From NCBI GenBank assembly GCA_963668595.1, contig OY764876.1, positions 1,364,001-1,428,000 of the forward strand: DNA of 64,000 bases, written 5' to 3'. The notes under the pieces are model-generated. The model was not told the DNA's origin and did not search any database. It was given only the letters and a program-made list of their open reading frames with translations. Of the stretch, positions 54,386 to 62,384 are shown piece by piece; the stretch's first letter is position 1, and every line of letters starts with the position of its first letter. This DNA is from GWE2-42-39 sp963668595. GTDB lineage: Bacteria; Bacteroidota; Bacteroidia; Bacteroidales; Prolixibacteraceae. Both the position numbers and the translations under genes were made by a program.

Positions 54386-55185
54386 GGTCTGCGCAAAAGA
54401 AAGAACTGGCTACTCATATGATTGAAGAGCATTCAATCAGTGTGCGTCAGGCCTGTTGTCAAATCCAGCTGCCTCGGGCAACATTTTTATATCAAGCCCG
54501 TCAGAAGGATGATCAGCCAGTAATAGATCAGTTGAACATGCTTACCGATAAACATCCATCAATTGGTTTTTGGATGTGTTACTACCGTATTCGAAAGCAA
54601 GGTTACAGATGGAATCATAAACGTGTATATCGGATTTATTCAGCCATGAAACTAAATATTCGAAGAAAAGCAAAGAAAAGGCTTCCGGCAAGAGTCAAAC
54701 AACAATTATTCCAGCCATCAGCAGCGAATCAGGTTTGGTCGATGGATTTTATGCACGACAGCCTGTGGTGTGGGAAAACTTACCGATTACTGAATGTTAT
54801 TGACGATTATAAACGACAAGTACTGGCCATTGAAGCCGATTCTTCAATTCCTTCACAAAGAGTTATCCGGGTATTAAACCGACTCAAAGAAGTCAGAGGC
54901 TTACCGGAAATGATCCGTGTCGATAATGGTCCTGAATTTATTAGTAAAAACCTGAATGACTGGTGTAAAGAAAATAAGGTCAGATTAGCATTTATTCAGC
55001 CCGGGGAGCCAACTCAAAATGCATTTATTGAACGCTTTAATGGCAGCCTGAGACGAGAACTCTTAAATGCATATGTTTTCAAAACGATCAGTGAGGTTCA
55101 ACAAAAAACGTTTGAATGGATGACTGATTATAATCAAAACAGGCCTCATAAAGCACTGAAATATCAATCACCCATAACAACATGA
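54376..55185 (+). CDS. IS3-family transposase OrfB (DDE integrase), -1 frameshift product region
   Basis: From ATG 54418 this encodes 255 residues; the same frame is open back to the slippery site at 54373-54379, so an OrfAB fusion by -1 frameshift reads through KKALGSAQKKELATH. The rve integrase core has the acidic triad: Asp in VWSMDFMHD, Asp in IRVDNGPEF and Glu in NAFIERFNGSLRRE, 35 residues after the second Asp. Intact, likely active transposase. Confidence 0.92.
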   Translation, partial: KALGSAQKKELATHMIEEHSISVRQACCQIQLPRATFLYQARQKDDQPVIDQLNMLTDKHPSIGFWMCYYRIRKQGYRWNHKRVYRIYSAMKLNIRRKAKKRLPARVKQQLFQPSAANQVWSMDFMHDSLWCGKTYRLLNVIDDYKRQVLAIEADSSIPSQRVIRVLNRLKEVRGLPEMIRVDNGPEFISKNLNDWCKENKVRLAFIQPGEPTQNAFIERFNGSLRRELLNAYVFKTISEVQQKTFEWMTDYNQNRPHKALKYQSPITT

Positions 55186-55350
55186 TGAAAAAAGCTATCT
55201 TCGAAACTCTATTTTTGAATGGTCCAGAAACGAGGGAAGCCTACATATCCAAGGTCAAAAAATAGATAATTCTATAAAAAAGTATATCTACTGATATGTA
55301 TTTTCAATGCAAAATTGGTGTACATTTCTATTTGTTCTCTCTATTAAAAG

Positions 55351-56478
55351 TCAGAACATACTATTACTCATCTGGAACATTGGCAGATACATAGAAATAA
55401 GTATTAGCGCCACAAATATTCCAATAAAAATAATAAGCATTGGCTCCATTAATGAATTTAGTACAGATATTTTATGCTGAACATCTTCGGCATACTGGGT
55501 ACTAAGATTTTCATAGATTGGGGTCAACCTGTTTACTTCTTCTCCTACCTTTGTTAAGGTTATCAGCTTCGCATCAAAAAACGGAAAACTGGAGAATGAC
55601 TCATGAAGTAGTTTTCCTTTTGTTATATCATCCTCAATAATCAGTAATGCTTTTTCTAAGGGGTAAAAACCGATAACCTTCTGAATTAACTGAATTGACG
55701 TTACGATGGGGAGTTTTGCAGCACTAAGCAAAGCAAATATCTGGCAAAATTTGGCTAAATATATTTTCAGAAGAACACTTCGTATCCCAGGTATTTTTAG
55801 CAAAAAAGAAGATGTTGTTTTTCTGAACGCATCCGTTTTTCGGATTCTGAATAAAAAAAATCCGGTCAAAAGCACCAGCCCTGTAAAAAACAGGAAATAC
55901 GAGGAAATAAGTTCTGACATCCGAATGACTACACGAGTCAGGAACGGAAGATCGCCATTAAAACGTTTAAATAACTCTTCAAACATCGGAACAATAAAGT
56001 TCATCATAAAAAGAACTACAAATATTGCAGTTACTATTATAAGGGCCGGATAAGAGAAGGTATTTATTAGCTGCCTTTTTTGTTTGATACGCTGTGAAAA
56101 ATGATTGGCAAGCTGTTTTAGCACCAAATACAAACATCCGGTTTCTTCGCCGATTTGGATTGTTGAGTACTCATACACTGAAAATCGATTGGTAATACGA
56201 AAAGCGTTGGATAAACTTTCGCCCAATAGTAACCGATTGTAAATGCCCTCATATAGCAACGTTGTTTCTTTCTTGCTTTCCTGAATTAATACAACAAAGC
56301 TACTTTTAATATCAAGCCCGGAGCCAATCAAAATACTCAATTCGGAATACAGTTCTTCTTTCTTTTTCAATGAAAGTTCTTTCTTTTTTATTTCGATTTT
56401 TGAAGACAGAACTTTCTGTAGTCCTCCTTTACTTGAAGGAAGCTTTTTATTTCCAATATTTCGAATATCAATACTCAA
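55351..56478 (-). CDS. gspF: Type II secretion/type IV pilus inner membrane platform protein, GspF/PilC-like
   Basis: The 375-residue protein has two GspF cytoplasmic helical domains (about 40-155 and 240-360; EELYSELSILIGSGLDIKSS, RNVIK-type FCQIFALLSAAKLPIVTSIQ) and three TM helices (about 160-185, 200-220, 345-370). It anchors the ATPase and pseudopilus base. The start is TTG 56478: no ATG occurs before residue 150, and AAGGAG lies 7 bases upstream of the TTG. It overlaps the preceding pseudopilin gene by 11 bases. Confidence 0.93.
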   Translation of the reverse strand: MSIDIRNIGNKKLPSSKGGLQKVLSSKIEIKKKELSLKKKEELYSELSILIGSGLDIKSSFVVLIQESKKETTLLYEGIYNRLLLGESLSNAFRITNRFSVYEYSTIQIGEETGCLYLVLKQLANHFSQRIKQKRQLINTFSYPALIIVTAIFVVLFMMNFIVPMFEELFKRFNGDLPFLTRVVIRMSELISSYFLFFTGLVLLTGFFLFRIRKTDAFRKTTSSFLLKIPGIRSVLLKIYLAKFCQIFALLSAAKLPIVTSIQLIQKVIGFYPLEKALLIIEDDITKGKLLHESFSSFPFFDAKLITLTKVGEEVNRLTPIYENLSTQYAEDVQHKISVLNSLMEPMLIIFIGIFVALILISMYLPMFQMSNSMF

Positions 56479-56989
56479 ATCGAATCTCCTTTCTTTTTAA
56501 TATTTGTGCCGGATAATATTTTTTTTCAAAATGTACCGGAATTGAATCTGCTTCAGCAATAAAAACGAGACGTAAAGTCAGAAGTCTTTCATCCGAAGTG
56601 GAGGCTTGATAATATTGACCAGCAAAAATAGTATCTGTTTGAAAGTATCTTTTCCGAAGGATCGCATTATCGGAGAAAATCAAAAACACCTGACTGGTAT
56701 CAGAAAAAAGTTGGAGATTATTATCCGAACTTATAGCATAATCAGCTTTAAAGAGTTCCATTTCGATAATTGATTTACTCCTCAGAAAACTTGAATAATT
56801 ATTGCTCTCGTCATAATACATTTGGTGAGACATAATTTGGTATGAAAGGAATAATATTCCCATTAGAAATAGAGATAACATCATTGCCATCATTAACTCA
56901 GGTAATGAAAATGCATCTAATTTTCGATGAAAAAACGTTGATTCTTCCCGATATTTTTTTTCACACTTAAGATGAAATTTCATCTGCAT
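56468..56989 (-). CDS. Minor pseudopilin
   Basis: About 173 residues from ATG 56989 (the frame's first start, 56995, is TTG). A leader ending HRKLDA precedes FSLPELMMAMMLSLFLMGIL, a type IV pilin helix with Glu at mature position 5; the residue before the cut is Ala. The soluble part has QVFLIFSDNAILRKRYFQTD and ends KRKEIRFEY. Its place between a GspI-like gene and gspF suggests a GspJ-type subunit, but similarity beyond the helix is not visible. Confidence 0.78.
   Translation of the reverse strand: MQMKFHLKCEKKYREESTFFHRKLDAFSLPELMMAMMLSLFLMGILFLSYQIMSHQMYYDESNNYSSFLRSKSIIEMELFKADYAISSDNNLQLFSDTSQVFLIFSDNAILRKRYFQTDTIFAGQYYQASTSDERLLTLRLVFIAEADSIPVHFEKKYYPAQILKRKEIRFEY
56478..56492 (-). 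promoter_or_regulatory. Shine-Dalgarno site deciding a TTG start for gspF
   Basis: The minus strand reads AAGGAGATTCGATTTG, placing the anti-SD match at normal distance from the TTG codon, inside the end of the upstream pseudopilin gene. Confidence 0.65.
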
Positions 56990-57001
56990 AATCAATAAAA
57001 C

Positions 57002-57376
57002 CTATTTTTTAAAATTATTTTCACGACCGACTGTATCCTCAACAATAACAAATCGTTTTGCTAAGATTTTACCGTTATTATCTTTTGCTATCACGTATAA
57101 ATCCTTCAAGATTGATATCGAGTCGTTTATATTCGTTTCAACATATATCTTAAACCCCATATATTCGTCAATTTCAGAAGAGCCTTCCTTGTACAACTGA
57201 GGAGAGAGAATGAGCAACGCTTTTTGTTTTAATCGGACATTATTGGTTTGCTCATTTTTCAACAGGATATTTGTTGATAATACGAAAACTATCATGCAAA
57301 TAACTAAAGCGACAATAACTTCAATTAACGAAGCTCCCCTTTCTTTTTTATATATGATGCTTTTAATATAATTCAT
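57002..57376 (-). CDS. Minor pseudopilin, GspI-like
   Basis: The 124-residue protein has a canonical class III signal: KKERG then ASLIEVIVALVICMIVFVLS, with Gly before the cut and Glu at mature position 5. Small size and SLIEVIVAL resemble GspI/PilV minor pseudopilins. ATG 57376 is used (57379 is TTG). It overlaps the end of the GspK-like gene by 14 bases. Confidence 0.82.
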   Translation of the reverse strand: MNYIKSIIYKKERGASLIEVIVALVICMIVFVLSTNILLKNEQTNNVRLKQKALLILSPQLYKEGSSEIDEYMGFKIYVETNINDSISILKDLYVIAKDNNGKILAKRFVIVEDTVGRENNFKK

Positions 57377-58616
57377 CAATGCAGGATTTTTGAGAAGGTA
57401 ACTTTGTTAACGATATACTACTATACTCACGTGGCATTCTCGCTATATCGATGCATACATCAATCAGATAATTCTGATAGGTTCCTCGTCTATCTCTAAA
57501 GATAAAACCACGAGTATAGAGACTCCCAAATAAAGCGCCTTGGAAAAGGCAGTCTCCGTTACAATATATTTGCCCCACTACTTGAGTACCCACTCCTGTT
57601 TTTAGTAATTCATTTACATTGTCTGTCTTATTCGGAATAATTATATCTCCACGAAGGAACAAAGAGTCTCCGACATTAATCTGTTCTGAATTTTTATTAT
57701 CTAAGTATATTATGGATGGATAAGTAAGCTCGACCATCGATTCGATTGTTAAAGACTTGCCTGCAAAAATTTGAGCATTACCTTTAAAATGAGTCCCAAT
57801 ATTAATTACATCGGCGCAAATGATACAATTATCAATAGACACAGTATTATCAATTGTAAAAGATGTCCCAGTGATGACAATATTCCCGGAAAAATGGCGA
57901 TGAGAAATAAAAAAATTATCCGGACAAACAACCACCAATGGTTCTTCTGTAAATGAATTTCTGATTGTATCGTTACCCAATTTGGCAATATCCATCCGAT
58001 TTGCAGAATTCTTTGTAAGACTTTCTATCTGGTTGTAACGTTTATTTAATTCGTGGTTTATTTCCGGGAGTTTATTATCGGCCACAAATACCCGTCCAAA
58101 GGTTAATGAATCCCGGTAATAGCCAATCCCTCCGACATACGCTTTTCGGATGCCATGAACCGGCAAATAGCAATTTTTACCCAGATATGTTTTACCTCCA
58201 ACGGAAAGGTACTTATTGGGACTTGACAGGTATAACGAAGGTACAGACTCGTTTCTCTGAATATTGTCTGTAAATAGAAATACTTTGTTGAGGGTTGCTC
58301 TTCCATGCTGTGAGGACACCGAAACAATATCATATAAGCCCCAGGGAGAAATATTTATTTTCGTGGAGTACCCCTCTTCTTCTAATATCTGAAGGTTAAA
58401 ACTGTTTTTAGTAAAAAGTTCCGGAGCGTTTTCGAGCACACATATTGCCGATTGAATATTGCTGATCAACTGAGATTGTCTCTGTGCCTGAAATATTTCT
58501 AAGTTCCCCAATCTGGTAAATAAAAGAAAAAGCATCAGCATCATTATAGTGAGCAATGCAAATACTACAGTAAACTGGAGTGCCCCTCCTTTTATTTTTA
58601 CTCCCTTTATCTTCAT
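57363..58616 (-). CDS. GspK/PilX-like tip pseudopilin with a repetitive beta-rich body
   Basis: The 417-residue protein starts at ATG 58616 (the frame opens with TTG 58646). KIKG then GALQFTVVFALLTIMMLMLFLLF looks like a pilin-type leader and helix, but mature position 5 is Phe, not Glu, as in GspK subunits that cap the pseudopilus. Residues about 200-330 alternate short hydrophobic strands (NIVITGTSFTIDNTVSIDNC, GNAQIFAGKSLTIE), suggesting a beta-helix or bactofilin-like stack, not known from GspK. I call it GspK-like by position and N-terminus only. Confidence 0.65.
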   Translation of the reverse strand: MKIKGVKIKGGALQFTVVFALLTIMMLMLFLLFTRLGNLEIFQAQRQSQLISNIQSAICVLENAPELFTKNSFNLQILEEEGYSTKINISPWGLYDIVSVSSQHGRATLNKVFLFTDNIQRNESVPSLYLSSPNKYLSVGGKTYLGKNCYLPVHGIRKAYVGGIGYYRDSLTFGRVFVADNKLPEINHELNKRYNQIESLTKNSANRMDIAKLGNDTIRNSFTEEPLVVVCPDNFFISHRHFSGNIVITGTSFTIDNTVSIDNCIICADVINIGTHFKGNAQIFAGKSLTIESMVELTYPSIIYLDNKNSEQINVGDSLFLRGDIIIPNKTDNVNELLKTGVGTQVVGQIYCNGDCLFQGALFGSLYTRGFIFRDRRGTYQNYLIDVCIDIARMPREYSSISLTKLPSQKSCIDELY

Positions 58617-58632
58617 AAATAAATTAGAAGAG

Positions 58633-59229
58633 TTAACTCTGTTCAATATTCTTTTCTTGTTTCTTCATTTTAGGCCATTTAAAGAAGCGTTTTTTTTCTC
58701 GAATACATATCTTGCCTTTTCTATAATTTTGCTTTGAAATTATTTTCCCTTCTTTAATAACGATTTGTCGTCCGTGTTGCTGGTTTTTTCGGTAATGAGA
58801 AATAATAATTGAATCACTGTCTCTGGTTTCCTTTTTTTGAAGAAATCCTTTTTTCCAATACTCTAGACAGGCAATAGCTCCCGATCGGTTCCAGAATTTC
58901 CAAATACCATCTTTCGCTCCCCAATTAAAATGCCCTATTACTTTAAGTCTTCCTGATTTGTCAAATTCCTCGTAAGCACCGTGGAGTAAATTTCCGGAAT
59001 ATCCACCCTGAGTCGAGAAAAATTTTCCATTTCTATGCCAGAAATAATGAACAAACTGATTTGTTTTGCGATCAATTTCCTGATAGATTACATAGTACTG
59101 GTGAACTTGTCCCGGTTCTTCTTGAATTACAACCTGCACGAATGGTTTTTCTGTTTCTGCATAAACTGATTGGAAACATACGAAGCATAGTAATAATAGA
59201 AAACTATGTGTAATTATTTTTAGAATCAT
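58633..59229 (-). CDS. Exported MORN/YwqK-repeat protein in the secretion operon
   Basis: The 198-residue protein has a signal peptide (ITHSFLLLLCFVCFQSVYA). Repeats of the GxYxxxxxxGxxxxxGxxxxGxxxGxW type occupy about residues 60-170, e.g. YSGNLLHGAYEEFDKSGRLK and HFNWGAKDGIWKFWNRSGAI. The C-terminus is very basic (Lys/Arg-rich). Nothing in standard T2SS gene sets corresponds to it. It follows the GspC-like gene by 13 bases and precedes the GspK-like gene by 16. Confidence 0.75.
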   Translation of the reverse strand: MILKIITHSFLLLLCFVCFQSVYAETEKPFVQVVIQEEPGQVHQYYVIYQEIDRKTNQFVHYFWHRNGKFFSTQGGYSGNLLHGAYEEFDKSGRLKVIGHFNWGAKDGIWKFWNRSGAIACLEYWKKGFLQKKETRDSDSIIISHYRKNQQHGRQIVIKEGKIISKQNYRKGKICIREKKRFFKWPKMKKQEKNIEQS

Positions 59230-59242
59230 ATCTGTCGTATTA

Positions 59243-59707
59243 CTATTTTAAAAACCATCTTATTTTATTTTTATGCCTTATTGCAATAGAGTCCTTTCTG
59301 ATAGCAACAAGAAAATAGCCCCCCTTGATGCTGTCACTCTCGGAACAAATGCACTCTTGTCCGCTAATCGTTACATGTACTCTTTTTTCGCTTTTCCCTG
59401 AAATTAGACCATTGTATCGAATATCTTGCCATTTATCTTCTTTGATTTGTTTAACTGAATTGTCAGTCATTGACTTCTTTTTATCTTCTATCTTTAATTC
59501 TTGTTGGAATTGAAACGGATCAGGATAATTTTCAAGAAGTTGATACGTTTTTTTAATGAAAGTCTTTTCCGTTTTCCGATCCCCCAAAAAACTATCCAGT
59601 CTCCGGTTTTTGGACGGTTCAGAGTTAATAATCTTATAAATGATAATACCCCAAATAATAAAAACTGCAGGAAGTAAAAAATAATATGTGAGTTTTTTGT
59701 TCTTCAT
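59243..59707 (-). CDS. GspC/PilP-like inner membrane protein
   Basis: The 154-residue protein has one N-terminal TM helix (YYFLLPAVFIIWGIIIYKII), a linker with YPDPFQF (the DPF element common in PilP/GspC), and a C-terminal beta domain (YNGLISGKSEKRVHVTISGQ, YFLVAIRKDSIAIRHKNKIR) that reads like an HR/PilP domain. Such proteins link the inner membrane platform to the secretin. ATG 59707 is used, since 59713 is TTG. No PDZ domain follows. The call is inference from layout and position. Confidence 0.6.
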   Translation of the reverse strand: MKNKKLTYYFLLPAVFIIWGIIIYKIINSEPSKNRRLDSFLGDRKTEKTFIKKTYQLLENYPDPFQFQQELKIEDKKKSMTDNSVKQIKEDKWQDIRYNGLISGKSEKRVHVTISGQECICSESDSIKGGYFLVAIRKDSIAIRHKNKIRWFLK

Positions 59708-59746
59708 TTTCAACTGAATCCATCAATCCCTGAAATTATTTTTAAA

Positions 59747-61864
59747 TCAATTAGTAATAACAAAACTACGTTGTATATAAATGGTTTCAGAACTGCTATT
59801 TTTGGCTTTCACCCGCCATTGGTATATTCCCGGCGTAAGGGAAATCTGTATCTGATTCCCAGTTTGTTCTACACTCTTTACTAAACGTTCGACACTGCTA
59901 AATGAAGGACTAACCAATTGAAAAATATACTTCTCCGCCATTGAAACTTCCTCCCACCAAAATGTGATGTCAGTTTGTTGCGTCGATAGATTATCGGCAG
60001 GAGACATTAAGGAGATATGTACACCTGATAGATTTGTAATATTCTTTATTTCAAAGAAGCGATATTCACTTTCGGCACTTACATTGCCTGCTATATCCGT
60101 AGCAAATACTCTCCATTTGTATTTTCCTGATTGGGTAAAATTGTAATTCAGATTCTTTTGTCTGGTTGTTTTTGAAGTCATCTGTACGTCTGAATTATTC
60201 TCAACTTTATACATCTCTAAAGTATATGAAAGGCTTGCATCAGCAACCTCTGCTGGCTCCCATCTAAATTCGACTAAATATTCTTCTGTTATAATATTGT
60301 TATTCGGAGCTTTCAATACAGGAGCTTCTGGTTTTTGCAAATCAACGATTAAGGGACGCGTTGAAAATTCAGTTTCTGTTTTATTTAAACCATCTATCGC
60401 TTTTACCCCCCAAATATAGTTTCCATGGCTCAACACCAACTTTATATCTGTTGTTGATAAATTTTTCTGATAGACAATTGCTCCATTTTCCCAATTATCT
60501 TTTTTTATTATGATTATGTAAGTTGTGTTACGGTTTACGGACTGCCATGAAAACGACACTTCCTGATGTTTCACTGCAGCATCATGCAAAGGAGTAAGCA
60601 AATCGACTTTCTGTAGCGACAAATCGGCATCATAAACAGTAAATGACGAAGTGGTATAGCCTGTTTCCGATTTTTTATTTAGTGCTTTCACTCTCCATTC
60701 ATAAGATCCACCTTTTAATTCCATTGTTGCAGTATTAGCGTCCAACAAGTTGTCATATGCTACTCGCTGCTGATCTTTGAAAGACGGACTTACTACTTGC
60801 AAATGATATTTATTTGCTCCGGAAACTGGTTCCCAAACAAAAACGGTTTCCTTATCTGTCGAGATTGTTTCCTTAGATGGAGATGACAGTTTTACTTGTT
60901 TATCAGATAAAATCACAGGAAGTTGTAATTCGAAAGACGACAAAGGCGAAAAATTTCCGATATTTTTCTGGCTATCCATAGCTCTGACACGCCAAAAATA
61001 CTGACCTTGTTTGTTTATATTAACAAAAACTGATGTATCAGACTTTTCTTCTTTCACTACGGAAGACTGCATTTGTGCATCTGAATATATCTCAATGGAA
61101 TAGCTTGCATTGGGTTCTACACTGTTCCATTTCAGATTAATCAACTCATCATACAATGTATCTTTATTGGCAGGGAAAATCAATTTTGGAGAAGCTGGTG
61201 GATTTTTATCAATGGATATACTCCGGACAGAGTAGTCGGTTCGTTTCTGCGTCGCTTCGTCTATTGCAGCTACGCCCCACGAATAAGTTCCATCTTTTAG
61301 TTTAAACTTGCAGCTCGTTGAATATATATCCGAGCCATAAATAGAGTCTCCCCCCCAGCTATTTTCTTTTATTTTAAATCTATAAAGCTTAGCTCCTTTA
61401 ACCGCGTCCCAGATAAATTCGATTTCATTTTCCGATGTAATCATTTGATCCGATGGAGCAATTAATACTAACTTTTCATGCGAAATATTAAATGGAGATT
61501 GAATAGAAAATGAAGCACTGAAAAAACCAGTATTATAGCTACTATTCAATGCCCGAACTTTCCAAACGTATTCTCCCGGAACTAAAATTGTATCACATTG
61601 GTTTGTTGTTACAACCGTGTCAAACACCAGCTCATTCGTAGGAAGACTTAGTTCCATCTGATAACTGCTCGCTCCCGGAACAGCTTCCCACCTGAATTTA
61701 ATCTTAGAATCAGATAATGAAACTTTATCTGCAGGAGATTGTAGCAACAAAACATGATCGCTAATATCTTCAACAAATATATCATCGCAGCTAGGCACAA
61801 ACGTGAGGGTGGATATAAATAACACCGTCAAGAATGTAATCTTAATCTTTTCCTGTAAGTTCAT
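59747..61864 (-). CDS. Lipoprotein with seven FN3-like modules in the secretion operon
   Basis: The 705-residue protein has a lipoprotein signal (FISTLTFVPSC). It consists of seven modules of about 95 residues, each opening with a LxxPxD-type strand, then a W-x-x-V block (FRWEAVPGASSYQMEL, FVWEPVSGANKYHLQV) and closing with a GxYxWxVxAxD/N block. The modules follow an A-B-C-A-B-C-A order: 1, 4 and 7 share one type, 2 and 5 another, 3 and 6 a third. It could be a surface adhesin, a secretin-associated lipoprotein or a secretion substrate. It overlaps the GspM-like gene by 23 bases. Confidence 0.82.
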   Translation of the reverse strand: MNLQEKIKITFLTVLFISTLTFVPSCDDIFVEDISDHVLLLQSPADKVSLSDSKIKFRWEAVPGASSYQMELSLPTNELVFDTVVTTNQCDTILVPGEYVWKVRALNSSYNTGFFSASFSIQSPFNISHEKLVLIAPSDQMITSENEIEFIWDAVKGAKLYRFKIKENSWGGDSIYGSDIYSTSCKFKLKDGTYSWGVAAIDEATQKRTDYSVRSISIDKNPPASPKLIFPANKDTLYDELINLKWNSVEPNASYSIEIYSDAQMQSSVVKEEKSDTSVFVNINKQGQYFWRVRAMDSQKNIGNFSPLSSFELQLPVILSDKQVKLSSPSKETISTDKETVFVWEPVSGANKYHLQVVSPSFKDQQRVAYDNLLDANTATMELKGGSYEWRVKALNKKSETGYTTSSFTVYDADLSLQKVDLLTPLHDAAVKHQEVSFSWQSVNRNTTYIIIIKKDNWENGAIVYQKNLSTTDIKLVLSHGNYIWGVKAIDGLNKTETEFSTRPLIVDLQKPEAPVLKAPNNNIITEEYLVEFRWEPAEVADASLSYTLEMYKVENNSDVQMTSKTTRQKNLNYNFTQSGKYKWRVFATDIAGNVSAESEYRFFEIKNITNLSGVHISLMSPADNLSTQQTDITFWWEEVSMAEKYIFQLVSPSFSSVERLVKSVEQTGNQIQISLTPGIYQWRVKAKNSSSETIYIQRSFVITN

Positions 61865-62384
61865 AATTTTGCAAGAAGATGGTTAATCGTAAAAAGTCGT
61901 TATTGCGTTTAAAGTCTTTTTCTCTTTTTATATTAATGGACACTAGTTTTCCTATTTTTTCATTTTGTTCCATATCATAAATTAAACGAAGAATATCATA
62001 AAAATCCCCATCAAAACTGACTGATATAGTTTTTACGCTGTAACAATTTGTTTCTATCTGATGAATATCTGGAAAGCTTACAATTCTTATGTGGTCATAT
62101 TTGTCAGAGAGTCGTTCTATTTCTTCAAATAATTGTTCCGAGGGAAGACTATTCTCACTGATACCAAGAACGGTATTTATCATTTCAATGTCTGATTCAA
62201 TTCTTCGCTTTTCCACAATAAGCTGCTCTTCTGTTTTTAGTATGTTTTTATGCTGCTTTACTTCCTGGTATGCTAAAATGGTTTTTCTGAAAGCCGCTTC
62301 CCATGCAACAATTATCATTACCAATGCCAAACATATTGTCAGTAGCAATTTTTTTTTATACGAATATGAGTTAATCGACAACAT
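61842..62384 (-). CDS. GspM/PilO-like inner membrane protein
   Basis: The 180-residue protein has one TM helix (LLLTICLALVMIIVAWEAAF), a coiled coil (QEVKQHKNILKTEEQLIVEK, RRIESDIEMINTV) and a C-terminal ferredoxin-like domain (VKTISVSFDGDFYDILRLIY, GKLVSINIKREKD), the PilO/GspM architecture. It is expected to pair with the GspL-like protein encoded just upstream, with which it overlaps by 14 bases. Confidence 0.8.
   Translation of the reverse strand: MLSINSYSYKKKLLLTICLALVMIIVAWEAAFRKTILAYQEVKQHKNILKTEEQLIVEKRRIESDIEMINTVLGISENSLPSEQLFEEIERLSDKYDHIRIVSFPDIHQIETNCYSVKTISVSFDGDFYDILRLIYDMEQNEKIGKLVSINIKREKDFKRNNDFLRLTIFLQNYELTGKD

Larger units (their letters stand above)
54017..55245 (+). mobile_element. 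IS3-family insertion sequence, intact, 1229 bp
   Basis: Both ends begin with TGTAGGCTTCCC (left 54017-54028; right end inverted, ending at 55245). The imperfect terminal inverted repeats extend about 40 bases, including ACCATT, AAAAT and GAGTT blocks. Two overlapping transposase frames with a slippery site lie inside, and a TATC duplication flanks the element. Everything needed for transposition appears present. It is inserted opposite to the secretion operon. Confidence 0.93.

Noticed and set aside
54017..55245. Frameshifted, inactive transposase pseudogene
   Set aside because: The break between OrfA and OrfB falls at an A AAA AAG slippery site in the correct -1 register, the normal IS3 design, so the element is treated as intact.
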